Below, piece after piece: positions 52,975-60,691 of a DNA stretch of 64,000 nt. Origin of the DNA: Ponticaulis sp. (GTDB taxonomy: Bacteria > Pseudomonadota > Alphaproteobacteria > Caulobacterales > Hyphomonadaceae); NCBI GenBank assembly GCA_002723155.1, contig PBNO01000004.1, positions 95,740-159,739 on the forward strand, in the 5' to 3' direction. Numbering within the stretch: the stretch's first letter is position 1; every line of letters begins with the position of its first letter. Below the pieces are notes generated by a model. It made no database searches. It worked only from the letters and a program-made list of their open reading frames with translations, and was not told where the DNA came from. The position numbers and the translations under genes are program-made.

Positions 52975-53967
52975 ATGTCCGAGCTTGATCTCAAGAGTTA
53001 TCGCTTCCGTGCAGAAAGAGAAGACGACTGGCGCGCGCTGGAAGGCCTTCTGGAGCGTATTCAAAACTCTGGCGTGAACGTGCTGAAGCCTGACGAACTG
53101 GTGGCTCTGCCGCAATTGTATCGTACCGCGGTGTCCTCGCTCTCGACGGCGCGGGCGGTCTCACTGGACCGAAACCTGATCACCTATCTGGAGACGCTCT
53201 GCACGCGCGGGTATCTTTTCATGTATGGGCCGCGCGTTTCCTTCTGGGAGCGGTTCAGCAGTTTCTTTCGGCGGGATTGGCCCGATGCTGTGCGCAGCAT
53301 GGTCGGCGCGACTATTCTCTCAGCAGCGATTATGTTCGGCTTCGCGCTTATCGTGATGATGCTCGTGCTTTCCGATTCAGAGTGGTTCTACCCGTTTGCT
53401 GCATTCCTCGATGAGCGCACTCCCGAGGCTTCGCAGGAAACGCTACGTGCGACCCTCTATACCGAGGATGAGGACATAGCGGGCATGCTGAGTGTGTTCG
53501 CATCCCAGCTCTTCACGCATAACACGATGGTGGCGCTCTTGTGCTTCGCGCTTGGCTTTATGGTCGGCATACCGACAGCCATTTTGCTCGCCTATAATGG
53601 CTGTATTCTGGGGGCGTATGTCGGGCTCTATGTGAGCAAAGGGCTTGGCTTCGAGATTATAGGCTGGCTCATGATCCATGGCGTGACAGAGCTGTTTGCC
53701 ATTATTCTGGCTGCTGCTGCGGGTTTCGTTATTGGCAAAACGCTTGCCTTTCCCGGTGAGAAGCGACGGGTGGACGCGATGGCAGACGCCGGTAAACGCG
53801 CGGGCAATGTCGGCATGGGCGTTGTCGTTATGCTGTTCCTTGCCGCCTTGCTCGAAGGCTTTGGGCGCCAGCTGATCAATGATGACCTGACGCGTTATAT
53901 GGTGGCTGGTGTCTCGCTACTGGGCTGGCTCAGCTATTTCTACCTGCGTCCGGGGGCGAAACGCTGA
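52975..53967 (+). CDS. SpoIIM-like (DUF95) multi-pass membrane protein
   Basis: A 330-residue membrane protein of the stage II sporulation protein M family, with about five helices after a polar N-terminal domain. Gly-rich helices such as LLCFALGFMVGIPTAILLAYNG and the HGVTELFAIILAAAAGFVIG segment match the family, whose founder helps peptidoglycan degradation in Bacillus sporulation. Here it is in a non-sporulating host, so another envelope task is likely. ATG overlaps the RDD gene by 1 bp at the 3' end. Confidence 0.82.
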   Translation: MSELDLKSYRFRAEREDDWRALEGLLERIQNSGVNVLKPDELVALPQLYRTAVSSLSTARAVSLDRNLITYLETLCTRGYLFMYGPRVSFWERFSSFFRRDWPDAVRSMVGATILSAAIMFGFALIVMMLVLSDSEWFYPFAAFLDERTPEASQETLRATLYTEDEDIAGMLSVFASQLFTHNTMVALLCFALGFMVGIPTAILLAYNGCILGAYVGLYVSKGLGFEIIGWLMIHGVTELFAIILAAAAGFVIGKTLAFPGEKRRVDAMADAGKRAGNVGMGVVVMLFLAALLEGFGRQLINDDLTRYMVAGVSLLGWLSYFYLRPGAKR

Positions 53968-54890
53968 TGGCAACGGCGAAGGCAGACAAAGCCCGGCCGC
54001 AGGGCTATCAGACGAATGCGCATGACGCCCGTATGTGGCGTGAGGTGACGACCCCTGAGGGCGCCGTCATTCGGCTTCGTCTTGCTGACGCGGGTGAACG
54101 GGCAGGGGCGCTGTTCATTGATGCGGGTATCATGCTTGTGACGCTGATTGTCGGCGGCATGATCATCGCTTTCGGCGTTCCTGATGGTTATTTCGGCGAC
54201 TGGTCCGAAGTCGGACAGATCCTGTTCAACCTCTTCTTTTTTATTCTGCGGGCCTTCTATTTCACCATTTTCGAAATGGGCCGACGCGCCGCAACGCCGG
54301 GTAAGCGCATTATGAAGCTGCGCGTGGTGGCTCGCGAAGGTCGCCAGCTCACGGCGAATGCCATTTTCGCCCGTAATGTGATGCGCGAGCTTGAGGTCTT
54401 CCTACCGTTCACCTTCCTGCTGACCGGAATGGGAGGCGATACGCTCAATGGCATGATGACCCTGCTTGTTCTCGTCTGGCTTGGCGTATTTGTCTTCATG
54501 CCGGTGTTTAACCGGGACAAACTTCGCGGTGGTGATCTCGTCGCCGGAACCTGGGTGATCCGCAATCCGAAACCGGAGCTGGCAAAGGATGTGACCTCTA
54601 CAAGCGCGAATGCAGACGACGAAGCCTTCGTCTTCACGCAGGAGCAATTGCAGACCTATGGCGAGCATGAATTGCAGGTGCTGGAAGACGTTTTGCGCAG
54701 CGGGACAGGAGAGGTGAAAGCTGCCGTAGCGTCACGTATTCGGGCACGCATCGGATGGGAAGCAGCGCCACTGGAAAGAGACGGTCCGTTTCTGGAAGCC
54801 TTCTATAAACAATTGCGTAAAACGCTTGAGACGCGCATGCTGTTCGGGAATCGCAAAAAAGATAAATACGATACCGGCGAGTCTTCCTGA
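53967..54890 (+). CDS. RDD-family membrane protein, last gene of the MoxR operon
   Basis: A 307-residue protein with an RDD domain: RLADAGERAGALFIDAGI at the first helix, FYFTIFEMGRRAATPGKRIMKLRVV in the middle, and a later helix. RDD proteins are membrane proteins of unknown role, some linked to Na+/H+ exchange. A C-terminal soluble domain of about 90 residues follows (VFTQEQLQTYGEHELQVLED), longer than in minimal RDD proteins. The operon seems to end here; EamA begins 43 bases on. Confidence 0.82.
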   Translation: MATAKADKARPQGYQTNAHDARMWREVTTPEGAVIRLRLADAGERAGALFIDAGIMLVTLIVGGMIIAFGVPDGYFGDWSEVGQILFNLFFFILRAFYFTIFEMGRRAATPGKRIMKLRVVAREGRQLTANAIFARNVMRELEVFLPFTFLLTGMGGDTLNGMMTLLVLVWLGVFVFMPVFNRDKLRGGDLVAGTWVIRNPKPELAKDVTSTSANADDEAFVFTQEQLQTYGEHELQVLEDVLRSGTGEVKAAVASRIRARIGWEAAPLERDGPFLEAFYKQLRKTLETRMLFGNRKKDKYDTGESS

Positions 54891-54933
54891 CCTCAATTTT
54901 CACTCAGTCGGTAGCTTCTGGAGATGATCAGAC

Positions 54934-55854
54934 ATGCCGATCCGTGATTTCGGACTGCTCTTCCTTGTGTGCATGGTCTGGGGACTGAATGTCATCGTCA
55001 CGCGATGGGTGTTCCTGAATTCTGATGTGCAGCCGGTATTTTATGCAGCGCTTCGCTTCGGCCTTATCGCGCTGGTTTTGCTGCCCATTCTGTTCCGGCG
55101 CGTGCCAAAGAATCTGGGCAAGCTGTTCCTGATCTCGACATGTATGGGCTCGGCTCATTTTGCGTTGCTGTTCGTCGGTCTGGCCAATGCAAGCGGAAGC
55201 GCAGCTGCAGTCGTGGGGCAACTCGGTGTACCGTTTACGACCATTCTATCTATCATCTTCCTTAGCGAGAAAGTCCGCTGGAGACGTGGTCTCGGTATTG
55301 CGCTGGCTTTCCTTGGAGTGATTGTCATCACGGTCGATCCGGCGAGCTTTAATATGGAAGTCGGTCTGTTCTTCGTGATTGGATCAGCATTTGTGGGGGC
55401 TATGGGCGCGATCATGATGAAACAGATCACCCCCATGCCGGCGATCCATATGCAGGCATGGATGGGCGCAATGTCCTGTCTGCCTTTATTGCTCGTTTCG
55501 GCTTTGCTCAACGGCTTTGAGGGCGGGGTCACGGGCCAGTTTCAGGCCTTTATGGATGGCGGTCTTCTGATCTGGCTGGCGACCCTGTTTGCCGTGTTTG
55601 GCGTTTCCATTTTTGGGCATGGGTCGTTCTACTGGCTCATCACTCGCCATGAAATGACGCTTCTCTCGCCACTTACACTTATGACGCCGATCTGGGGCGT
55701 GGCTTTCGGTGTGCTGATCCTCGGAGAGACAATCACTGTCAAATTTCTGATCGGCGGTGTGGTTTCCCTGCTCGGTGTCCTGATCATTGCCTTGCGCCCG
55801 AACAGCAAATTCCCTTTAGCTGCGGTAGCGAAGAAATTACTGAGTGGCACATGA
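54934..55854 (+). CDS. DMT-superfamily transporter (EamA)
   Basis: A 306-residue inner-membrane protein with ten helices in two EamA repeats (FLVCMVWGLNVIVTRW in the first, MTLLSPLTLMTPIWGV in the second). Exporters of amino acids or metabolites are typical. It overlaps the peptidoglycan amidase by 4 bp, which suggests a link to cell-wall peptide or amino-sugar handling. The cargo is not known. Confidence 0.88.
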   Translation: MPIRDFGLLFLVCMVWGLNVIVTRWVFLNSDVQPVFYAALRFGLIALVLLPILFRRVPKNLGKLFLISTCMGSAHFALLFVGLANASGSAAAVVGQLGVPFTTILSIIFLSEKVRWRRGLGIALAFLGVIVITVDPASFNMEVGLFFVIGSAFVGAMGAIMMKQITPMPAIHMQAWMGAMSCLPLLLVSALLNGFEGGVTGQFQAFMDGGLLIWLATLFAVFGVSIFGHGSFYWLITRHEMTLLSPLTLMTPIWGVAFGVLILGETITVKFLIGGVVSLLGVLIIALRPNSKFPLAAVAKKLLSGT

Positions 55855-56633
55855 AGATCATCGAGGCTCCGTCACCCAACCAGAACAAGCGCCGTTATCC
55901 GGTAGATATGCTGGTGCTGCACTATACCGGCATGGAAGATGGCCCGTCCGCGCTTGAACGCATGCGGGACGAGAAGGCGCAGGTTTCCGCGCACTATATG
56001 GTGGATGTGGACGGGGTGATTTACCAGCTCGTGCCAGAGGATATGCGCGCCTGGCACGCAGGCGTGTCGAACTGGCAGGGTGATGGAGACCTCAACTCGC
56101 GCTCTGTGGGTATCGAAATCGTCAATGGCGGTCACAATGTGAAACTGTCTGATGGCAGCCTTCAGCCCTATTCGCGTGTACAGATCGAAGCAGTGATCGA
56201 ACTCAGCCGCGCCATTATCGAGCGCCACAAAATTCCGTTGAACCGCGTCGTCGGCCATTCCGACATTGCGCCTGACCGTAAAGATGATCCGGGCGAGCAT
56301 TTTCCATGGGAAGAGTTCGCGGCACGCGGCGTAGGCTTCTGGCCGGAGCGGCCGGACGAGGGTGAGCTGACAAAGCTTTCGGAGAAAGACGCGCCGTTAA
56401 AGCTCGGCGCCAAGGGTAAGGGCGTGACGGGTCTCCAGGAGGACTTGCAGGCGATTGGTTATCCGATCGAGGTGTCCGGCGCATTTGATGAGCAGACGGA
56501 GAAGGTCGTAATGGCGTTCCAGCGCCGCTGGAACCAGGGCGATGTGTCCGGCGTGGTCGACCCGCTGACATTCGAGCTCATTCGTCGTGTTGCTGCGCTT
56601 GCCTATCCGTCATCCGCAGGCGGTGATATTTGA
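55851..56633 (+). CDS. N-acetylmuramoyl-L-alanine amidase, AmiD/Amidase_2 type
   Basis: Cleaves the bond between N-acetylmuramic acid and the peptide stem. The 260-residue protein has an Amidase_2 domain (zinc His in LVLHYTG, RVVGHSDIAPDRKDDPGEHF, with second His and Asp) and a C-terminal peptidoglycan-binding domain (LGAKGKGVTGLQEDLQAIGY). No signal peptide is visible; AmpD-like cytoplasmic recycling or a different export route is possible. It overlaps EamA and the next small gene by 4 bp each. Confidence 0.88.
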   Translation: MKIIEAPSPNQNKRRYPVDMLVLHYTGMEDGPSALERMRDEKAQVSAHYMVDVDGVIYQLVPEDMRAWHAGVSNWQGDGDLNSRSVGIEIVNGGHNVKLSDGSLQPYSRVQIEAVIELSRAIIERHKIPLNRVVGHSDIAPDRKDDPGEHFPWEEFAARGVGFWPERPDEGELTKLSEKDAPLKLGAKGKGVTGLQEDLQAIGYPIEVSGAFDEQTEKVVMAFQRRWNQGDVSGVVDPLTFELIRRVAALAYPSSAGGDI

Positions 56634-56965
56634 GAGAGCTGAAGGTCAGTCGCCCGTCAGAAGTTGGCAAATATAGGCGAGCTATTTCTGCCGGTCTGGC
56701 TGCTTTTGTCTCAGCGCTCATCGTTTATTCCGTGTTCCATGTGTTGTTGGGATTTTCGGAAATTAAGTGGGGCATTCTCGGTTTTGCCTCTCTGGTCGGT
56801 GTGCTGTTCGGCATAGGGCTTGGCGTGACGTCCAAAACTGGTGGCGTAGTCGCGGGTGTATTTGCGGCTCTATGGATCTTTTTCGAAATTATCATCGGCG
56901 TGTTCTTTATGATCTTTGAAGTGCTGGCGGCTCTGTTGGCGGGGCTGTTTTCTATTTTTAACTAG
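56630..56965 (+). CDS. Small membrane protein with TTG start
   Basis: A 111-residue protein with three predicted membrane helices (AFVSALIVYSVFHVLLGF and others). The TTG at 56630 overlaps the amidase stop (TTGA) and follows GGCGGTG, and no ATG is in frame early on, so a coupled TTG start is most likely. Function unknown; it may act with the amidase. Confidence 0.6.
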   Translation: MRELKVSRPSEVGKYRRAISAGLAAFVSALIVYSVFHVLLGFSEIKWGILGFASLVGVLFGIGLGVTSKTGGVVAGVFAALWIFFEIIIGVFFMIFEVLAALLAGLFSIFN

Positions 56966-57046
56966 AAAGAACCGCGGCTTCGGCGGAATACGAACAACAA
57001 AAAGTCCGCATTCAGGCTGCATATGCGCAAAACGGAGGACGCATAT

Positions 57047-58024
57047 ATGAACCGGATTTCTATACTGGCGCTGGCCATGATAATGGCTGCCTGCGCGCAG
57101 GACACGACCGAGCCACAGCCCGTCGAAGACGCTGAGCTTCTGATCCCGATGCCTGAAGGTGGGGAAGATGACCTCGCACCTCTGGCTTCACCGGACGAGA
57201 TCGAGTTTGCCATTCAGTCGCCCGTGTTGGACGCTATGCGCGTATTTGCACCGCCGCACGCCCCATTCACGGTGATCGACAACATCCATCATGTGGGCGG
57301 GGCCAGCGTGAGTGCCTATCTCATCACGACAGATGAGGGGCATTTTCTGATCGATGGTATTCTGCCTCAAAGCCCGCCAATGATCCTCGAGAACATTGCG
57401 GCCCTTGGCTATGATATCGCCGATGTTCGCTATCTTCTGAACAGCCACGCCCATATCGACCATGCAGGCGGCCTTGCAGCTCTGCAGCAGGCGTCGGATG
57501 CGGTGATGGTTGCCAGTGAGAAAGACGCGCCAATCCTTGAAGCGGGCGCTATCGATTTCGGGCCAACCTCCACAATGCCATTTCCGCCGGTTCGTGTGGA
57601 TCATATCATTCAGGACGGCGATCAGCTGACGCTCGGTGATACAACGCTGACAGCGGTCGTCATGCCGGGGCATTCGCCGGGCTGTACGTCATGGCTGATG
57701 GATGTGACCGATGAGGATGGAAACCCGCATCAGGCCTTCTTCCATTGTAGCACGAGCCTTGGTGGCCAGCGCATCGCACCGGAAAGCTATCCGGGCATGG
57801 TGGATGACTACCGCGCGTCGTTCGAGCGGGTGCGAAGCATTGATGCTGATGTATTTCTTGCGTTCCACTCAAGCATGTTCGGCATGCTGGACCGCTATGA
57901 GCGCCTGTTGGCAGGCGAGGAGCTTGCTTTCGTAGAAGCGGGCGCGCTGCAACGCTTCAATGATGCGTCGGAGGCTCAGTTCAATGCTGCCCTGAGCCGC
58001 CAACAGGAAGAGCAGGACGGTTAA
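57047..58024 (+). CDS. Subclass B3-like metallo-beta-lactamase, lipoprotein
   Basis: A 325-residue zinc hydrolase. The first zinc site is HAHIDH in LLNSHAHIDHAGG, the next ligand is in MPGHSPGCTSW and a final His is in LAFHSSMF, the B3 pattern with a Gln/His-type site. TLGDTTLTAVVMPGH and the PPVRVDHII segment also match B3 enzymes. The N-terminus is a lipoprotein signal (LAMIMAAC), so it would act in the periplasm. GGAGG lies eight bases before ATG 57047. B3 enzymes hydrolyse carbapenems and other beta-lactams, but some relatives act on lactones. Confidence 0.8.
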   Translation: MNRISILALAMIMAACAQDTTEPQPVEDAELLIPMPEGGEDDLAPLASPDEIEFAIQSPVLDAMRVFAPPHAPFTVIDNIHHVGGASVSAYLITTDEGHFLIDGILPQSPPMILENIAALGYDIADVRYLLNSHAHIDHAGGLAALQQASDAVMVASEKDAPILEAGAIDFGPTSTMPFPPVRVDHIIQDGDQLTLGDTTLTAVVMPGHSPGCTSWLMDVTDEDGNPHQAFFHCSTSLGGQRIAPESYPGMVDDYRASFERVRSIDADVFLAFHSSMFGMLDRYERLLAGEELAFVEAGALQRFNDASEAQFNAALSRQQEEQDG

Positions 58025-58398
58025 ACCGTCTGAACGAAAGCGTTCAGCTTATTGCCATCAAGATCACGAAAATACGCGGCGTAGAAATTGTCGCCGCGGG
58101 GTCCGGGCTTGCCTTCGCAGCTTCCGCCCTGAGCGATAGCAATATCATACAGTCGGTCGACTTGTGCCGGATCTTTGGCCGCCAGTGCGATCATCATTCC
58201 ATTGCCCACAGTCTGCGGCTCACCGTTATAGGGAAGGGTGATGCCGATACCTGGCTCATGGTTCGGACCGACCCATGCAATGAAGGAATCGTTCAGAGAG
58301 CCCAGAAAATGTTGGGCCTCAAGCTCGTCCGCGAGTGCCTGATAAAACGGGTAAGCGCGCTTTAGGTCAGATACGCCGATGGTTGCGTAGGCGATCAT
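58021..58398 (-). CDS. VOC family protein
   Basis: A 125-residue vicinal-oxygen-chelate protein (MIAYATIGVSDLKRAYPFY, ending LDGNKLNAFV). The Glu/His metal ligands are in the expected places but the reaction is unknown. Its stop overlaps the end of the metallo-beta-lactamase gene by 4 bp tail to tail. A perfect 10-bp hairpin lies upstream of its start region. Confidence 0.82.
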   Translation of the reverse strand: MIAYATIGVSDLKRAYPFYQALADELEAQHFLGSLNDSFIAWVGPNHEPGIGITLPYNGEPQTVGNGMMIALAAKDPAQVDRLYDIAIAQGGSCEGKPGPRGDNFYAAYFRDLDGNKLNAFVQTV

Positions 58399-58444
58399 GT
58401 GATGTCCTCCTCTGTATGATCTACAGAGGAGGTGTAGCGCGAGA

Positions 58445-58468
58445 CTGCTGACAGCATTCTGTCAGCAG
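58445..58468. repeat. Perfect 10-bp hairpin downstream of the enoyl-CoA hydratase gene
   Basis: CTGCTGACAG, loop CATT, CTGTCAGCAG. On the minus strand it follows the enoyl-CoA hydratase stop but without a T-run, so a Rho-assisted or stability role is possible. Confidence 0.5.
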
Positions 58469-58480
58469 CGTGTCAGGACA

Positions 58481-59281
58481 TCAGTTGCCGGTGAAGTTCG
58501 GCGCACGCTTTTCAAGAAGCGCTGTGACACCTTCAATATGGTCGTCTGTATGGTGCTGCAGCGCTTGCTGAGCGGCCGACATTTCCATGATGGTCGTATA
58601 GTCTGCATTCTGCGCCTTGCGCAGAAGCATTTTCGCGGCGCGCAGCGCCATAGGTGGCTGCGCAGCGACTTTCTCTGCCAGCGCCATAGCTGCGTCCATA
58701 AGAGCCTCGTTAGAGACTTTCTGTGAAGCCCAGCCCCATTCGATTGCGGTGTCTGCGTCGTACATGGTGCCGGTGAAGATCATTTCGGAGGCACGCGACA
58801 GGCCGACAATACGAGGCATCAGCCAGGAGCCGCCATCACCCGGGATCAGATTGATGCGCAGGAAGGACATGCCAAAACGTGCGCTGTCGGCAATGATGCG
58901 CATGTCCGCCATGCAGGCAACGTCGCAGCCGAGGCCAACAGCCGGGCCGTTTACTGCCGCGATGAGGGGCAGTTCAAAGTTCCAGAGCGAGTTCACGATC
59001 TTGTGGATGTTGCCGGTATAGCCTTCTTTGACTTCAGCCGGTGTGCCGCCAAAAGCGCCTGTGCGCTCTTTCATGGCTTTCAGGTCGCCGCCTGCAGAAA
59101 AGGCACGGCCCGCGCCAGTGAGAATGCAGCAGCGCAGCTCTTTGTCAGCTGCCAGTTCCTTTGTGACTTCCACAAAAGCATCGCCGTCGCCCGCTTTGCC
59201 CAAAGGGTTCAGCTGGTCCGGACGGTTGATTGTGATGATGGCAATTTTGCCGCGCTTCTCGACTGTAAGCAGGTCCTGCAT
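58481..59281 (-). CDS. Enoyl-CoA hydratase/isomerase family protein
   Basis: A crotonase-fold protein of 266 residues. The oxyanion-hole Gly residues are in FSAGGDLKAM and AVNGPAVGLGCD. Both Glu residues that catalyse hydration in crotonase are missing: the position of Glu144 is Asp120 and that of Glu164 is Phe140. An isomerase or thioesterase-like reaction is therefore more likely than water addition. It is transcribed on the same strand as the acyl-CoA dehydrogenases but not next to them. Confidence 0.85.
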   Translation of the reverse strand: MQDLLTVEKRGKIAIITINRPDQLNPLGKAGDGDAFVEVTKELAADKELRCCILTGAGRAFSAGGDLKAMKERTGAFGGTPAEVKEGYTGNIHKIVNSLWNFELPLIAAVNGPAVGLGCDVACMADMRIIADSARFGMSFLRINLIPGDGGSWLMPRIVGLSRASEMIFTGTMYDADTAIEWGWASQKVSNEALMDAAMALAEKVAAQPPMALRAAKMLLRKAQNADYTTIMEMSAAQQALQHHTDDHIEGVTALLEKRAPNFTGN

Positions 59282-59352
59282 GTTTCACTCCCAATTATGC
59301 TGGCTTGGTTCTGCCCGACTGGGCGCAAAATGCAATATGTAGCGGGCTTACA

Positions 59353-59883
59353 TTATTCGTTTTCAGTTCTCTCATAGCGCCCGGTGAACCAGACAGCCCA
59401 GTCCTCGGTGTCGGGATTGTATTGTTCAAAATGCTGGGTCACGGAGCCGTCTTCATTCGGTGTCCATTCGCCGGTGAAGGGGAAGCTCGTGCCATTACCG
59501 TGATAGGTGATTGTGCCCTCAAGCTTCATAGAGCCGGTTTCAGTCAGGCCGCCGGTATAATCGATGATCGAACCGGCACTGACCCAGACCTGACGCCACA
59601 GGCCTGTATCCGGGTTATAGAAGTTCAGGCTCTGGCCCGTGCCACCGGCTGTGTTCACCCAGCTTTCAGTGATCAGACAGCCATTTTCTGCGCGTTCAAT
59701 CGTATTGTGACCAGCCAGATTTCCGTTCGGGCCGGAAACCTCCCACTCGCCCAGCCAGAAATCAAACTGGTGATAGGCTTCACTTTCGCAGGGCGGGGGC
59801 GGCGTATTGCCGGTAGACTGCGCAAATACAGGTGTCGCAAAGCAGGTCATCCCCGCAATGAGCATCGCCCGAAGTGCTATCAT
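59353..59883 (-). CDS. Exported DUF1579-like protein
   Basis: A 176-residue protein with a signal peptide (residues 1 to about 22, ending VFA) and a lipocalin-like beta-barrel. QFDFWLGEWEVSGPNG is the family entry motif, and the rest is rich in Trp and Tyr (WVNTAGGTG, FTGEWTPNEDG). Members are found in many Caulobacterales-like genomes and are of unknown role. A start seven residues later (MLIAG) is equally acceptable. Confidence 0.7.
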   Translation of the reverse strand: MIALRAMLIAGMTCFATPVFAQSTGNTPPPPCESEAYHQFDFWLGEWEVSGPNGNLAGHNTIERAENGCLITESWVNTAGGTGQSLNFYNPDTGLWRQVWVSAGSIIDYTGGLTETGSMKLEGTITYHGNGTSFPFTGEWTPNEDGSVTQHFEQYNPDTEDWAVWFTGRYERTENE

Positions 59884-59964
59884 GATGGCATTCCCCCTGT
59901 GAAACGTCTTTCAGAGGAGAGGATGACAGGCTGGCGGGATTTTACAAGCTGACGGGCTTTGCGC

Positions 59965-60618
59965 TTATTCTGCGCTCTCTCGCACGGTGAAAACCGGTGG
60001 GCAGACCGATTGAAGGTCTTCTGCGCTATACGCTTCCAGTGCGGCCGCGTCGTCCGGTTCCAGCTCTACGAGCTTGTCGAAATAGCCTTCTGTCCACTGT
60101 GCGCGGTAGACGATGCCGGTTTCTGAATCGGCCGTGTAGATGATCGGTGTGTCGTACTCGGAATGAGTGACGGTGATCGTTCGAGCGCTGGTCGGCTCCG
60201 TCTCCAGGCTGGTTGGATCAAACGGAAAGGCTTCAGATACTTCAACACGCTGTGTGGTGCCATCAATTGCGAAATCGAGCGCATCTGCAGCCTCAAGATC
60301 ACGAATGGTCTGCTGCGTCGAAGCGATGCGTTCGTCTGTTGGCAGTTCAGGGTGGAGGCAATCTGAAGAGAAGAGGCCAAACGCCGTCTCTGCATAGTAG
60401 AATTCATGACCGCCCGGATCACCGAGATAAATCGTCCAGAGGCCGTGCGCACCGATCACCTGAAGTTCGATCCGGTCTGACACCGAATTTGCTTCGGTGA
60501 CCTCGTAGGCGAGGCGCGTCCCGACAGGCAGGTTCGGCGCGTTCTCAGCCCATGCAGTTCCGATGGTGCAGGCAAAGGTTGCAAGCATGGCTGTGGCTGA
60601 ACTGAACTTGCTGAACAT
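59965..60618 (-). CDS. Exported hypothetical protein
   Basis: A 217-residue protein with a signal peptide (MFSKFSSATAMLATFACTIG, ending AWA). The mature part is acidic with alternating beta-like segments and two Cys (DCLHPEL and VCPPVF) that could form a disulfide. ATG 60618 follows GGGAG; the frame is open further but without a ribosome site. No family recognised. Confidence 0.65.
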   Translation of the reverse strand: MFSKFSSATAMLATFACTIGTAWAENAPNLPVGTRLAYEVTEANSVSDRIELQVIGAHGLWTIYLGDPGGHEFYYAETAFGLFSSDCLHPELPTDERIASTQQTIRDLEAADALDFAIDGTTQRVEVSEAFPFDPTSLETEPTSARTITVTHSEYDTPIIYTADSETGIVYRAQWTEGYFDKLVELEPDDAAALEAYSAEDLQSVCPPVFTVRESAE

Positions 60619-60634
60619 GAATGGCTCCCGGCAG

Positions 60635-60667
60635 AAAAACGCCCACCTCAACGAAGTCGAGGTGGGC
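60635..60667 (-). terminator. Intrinsic terminator of the acyl-CoA dehydrogenase pair
   Basis: GCCCACCTC and GAGGTGGGC pair perfectly over 9 bp. On the minus strand the stem is followed by GTTTTTC, so it ends the transcript of the two dehydrogenase genes just after the smaller one. Confidence 0.8.
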
Positions 60668-60691
60668 ATTTAAATCAAGATGCTAGTGCAG

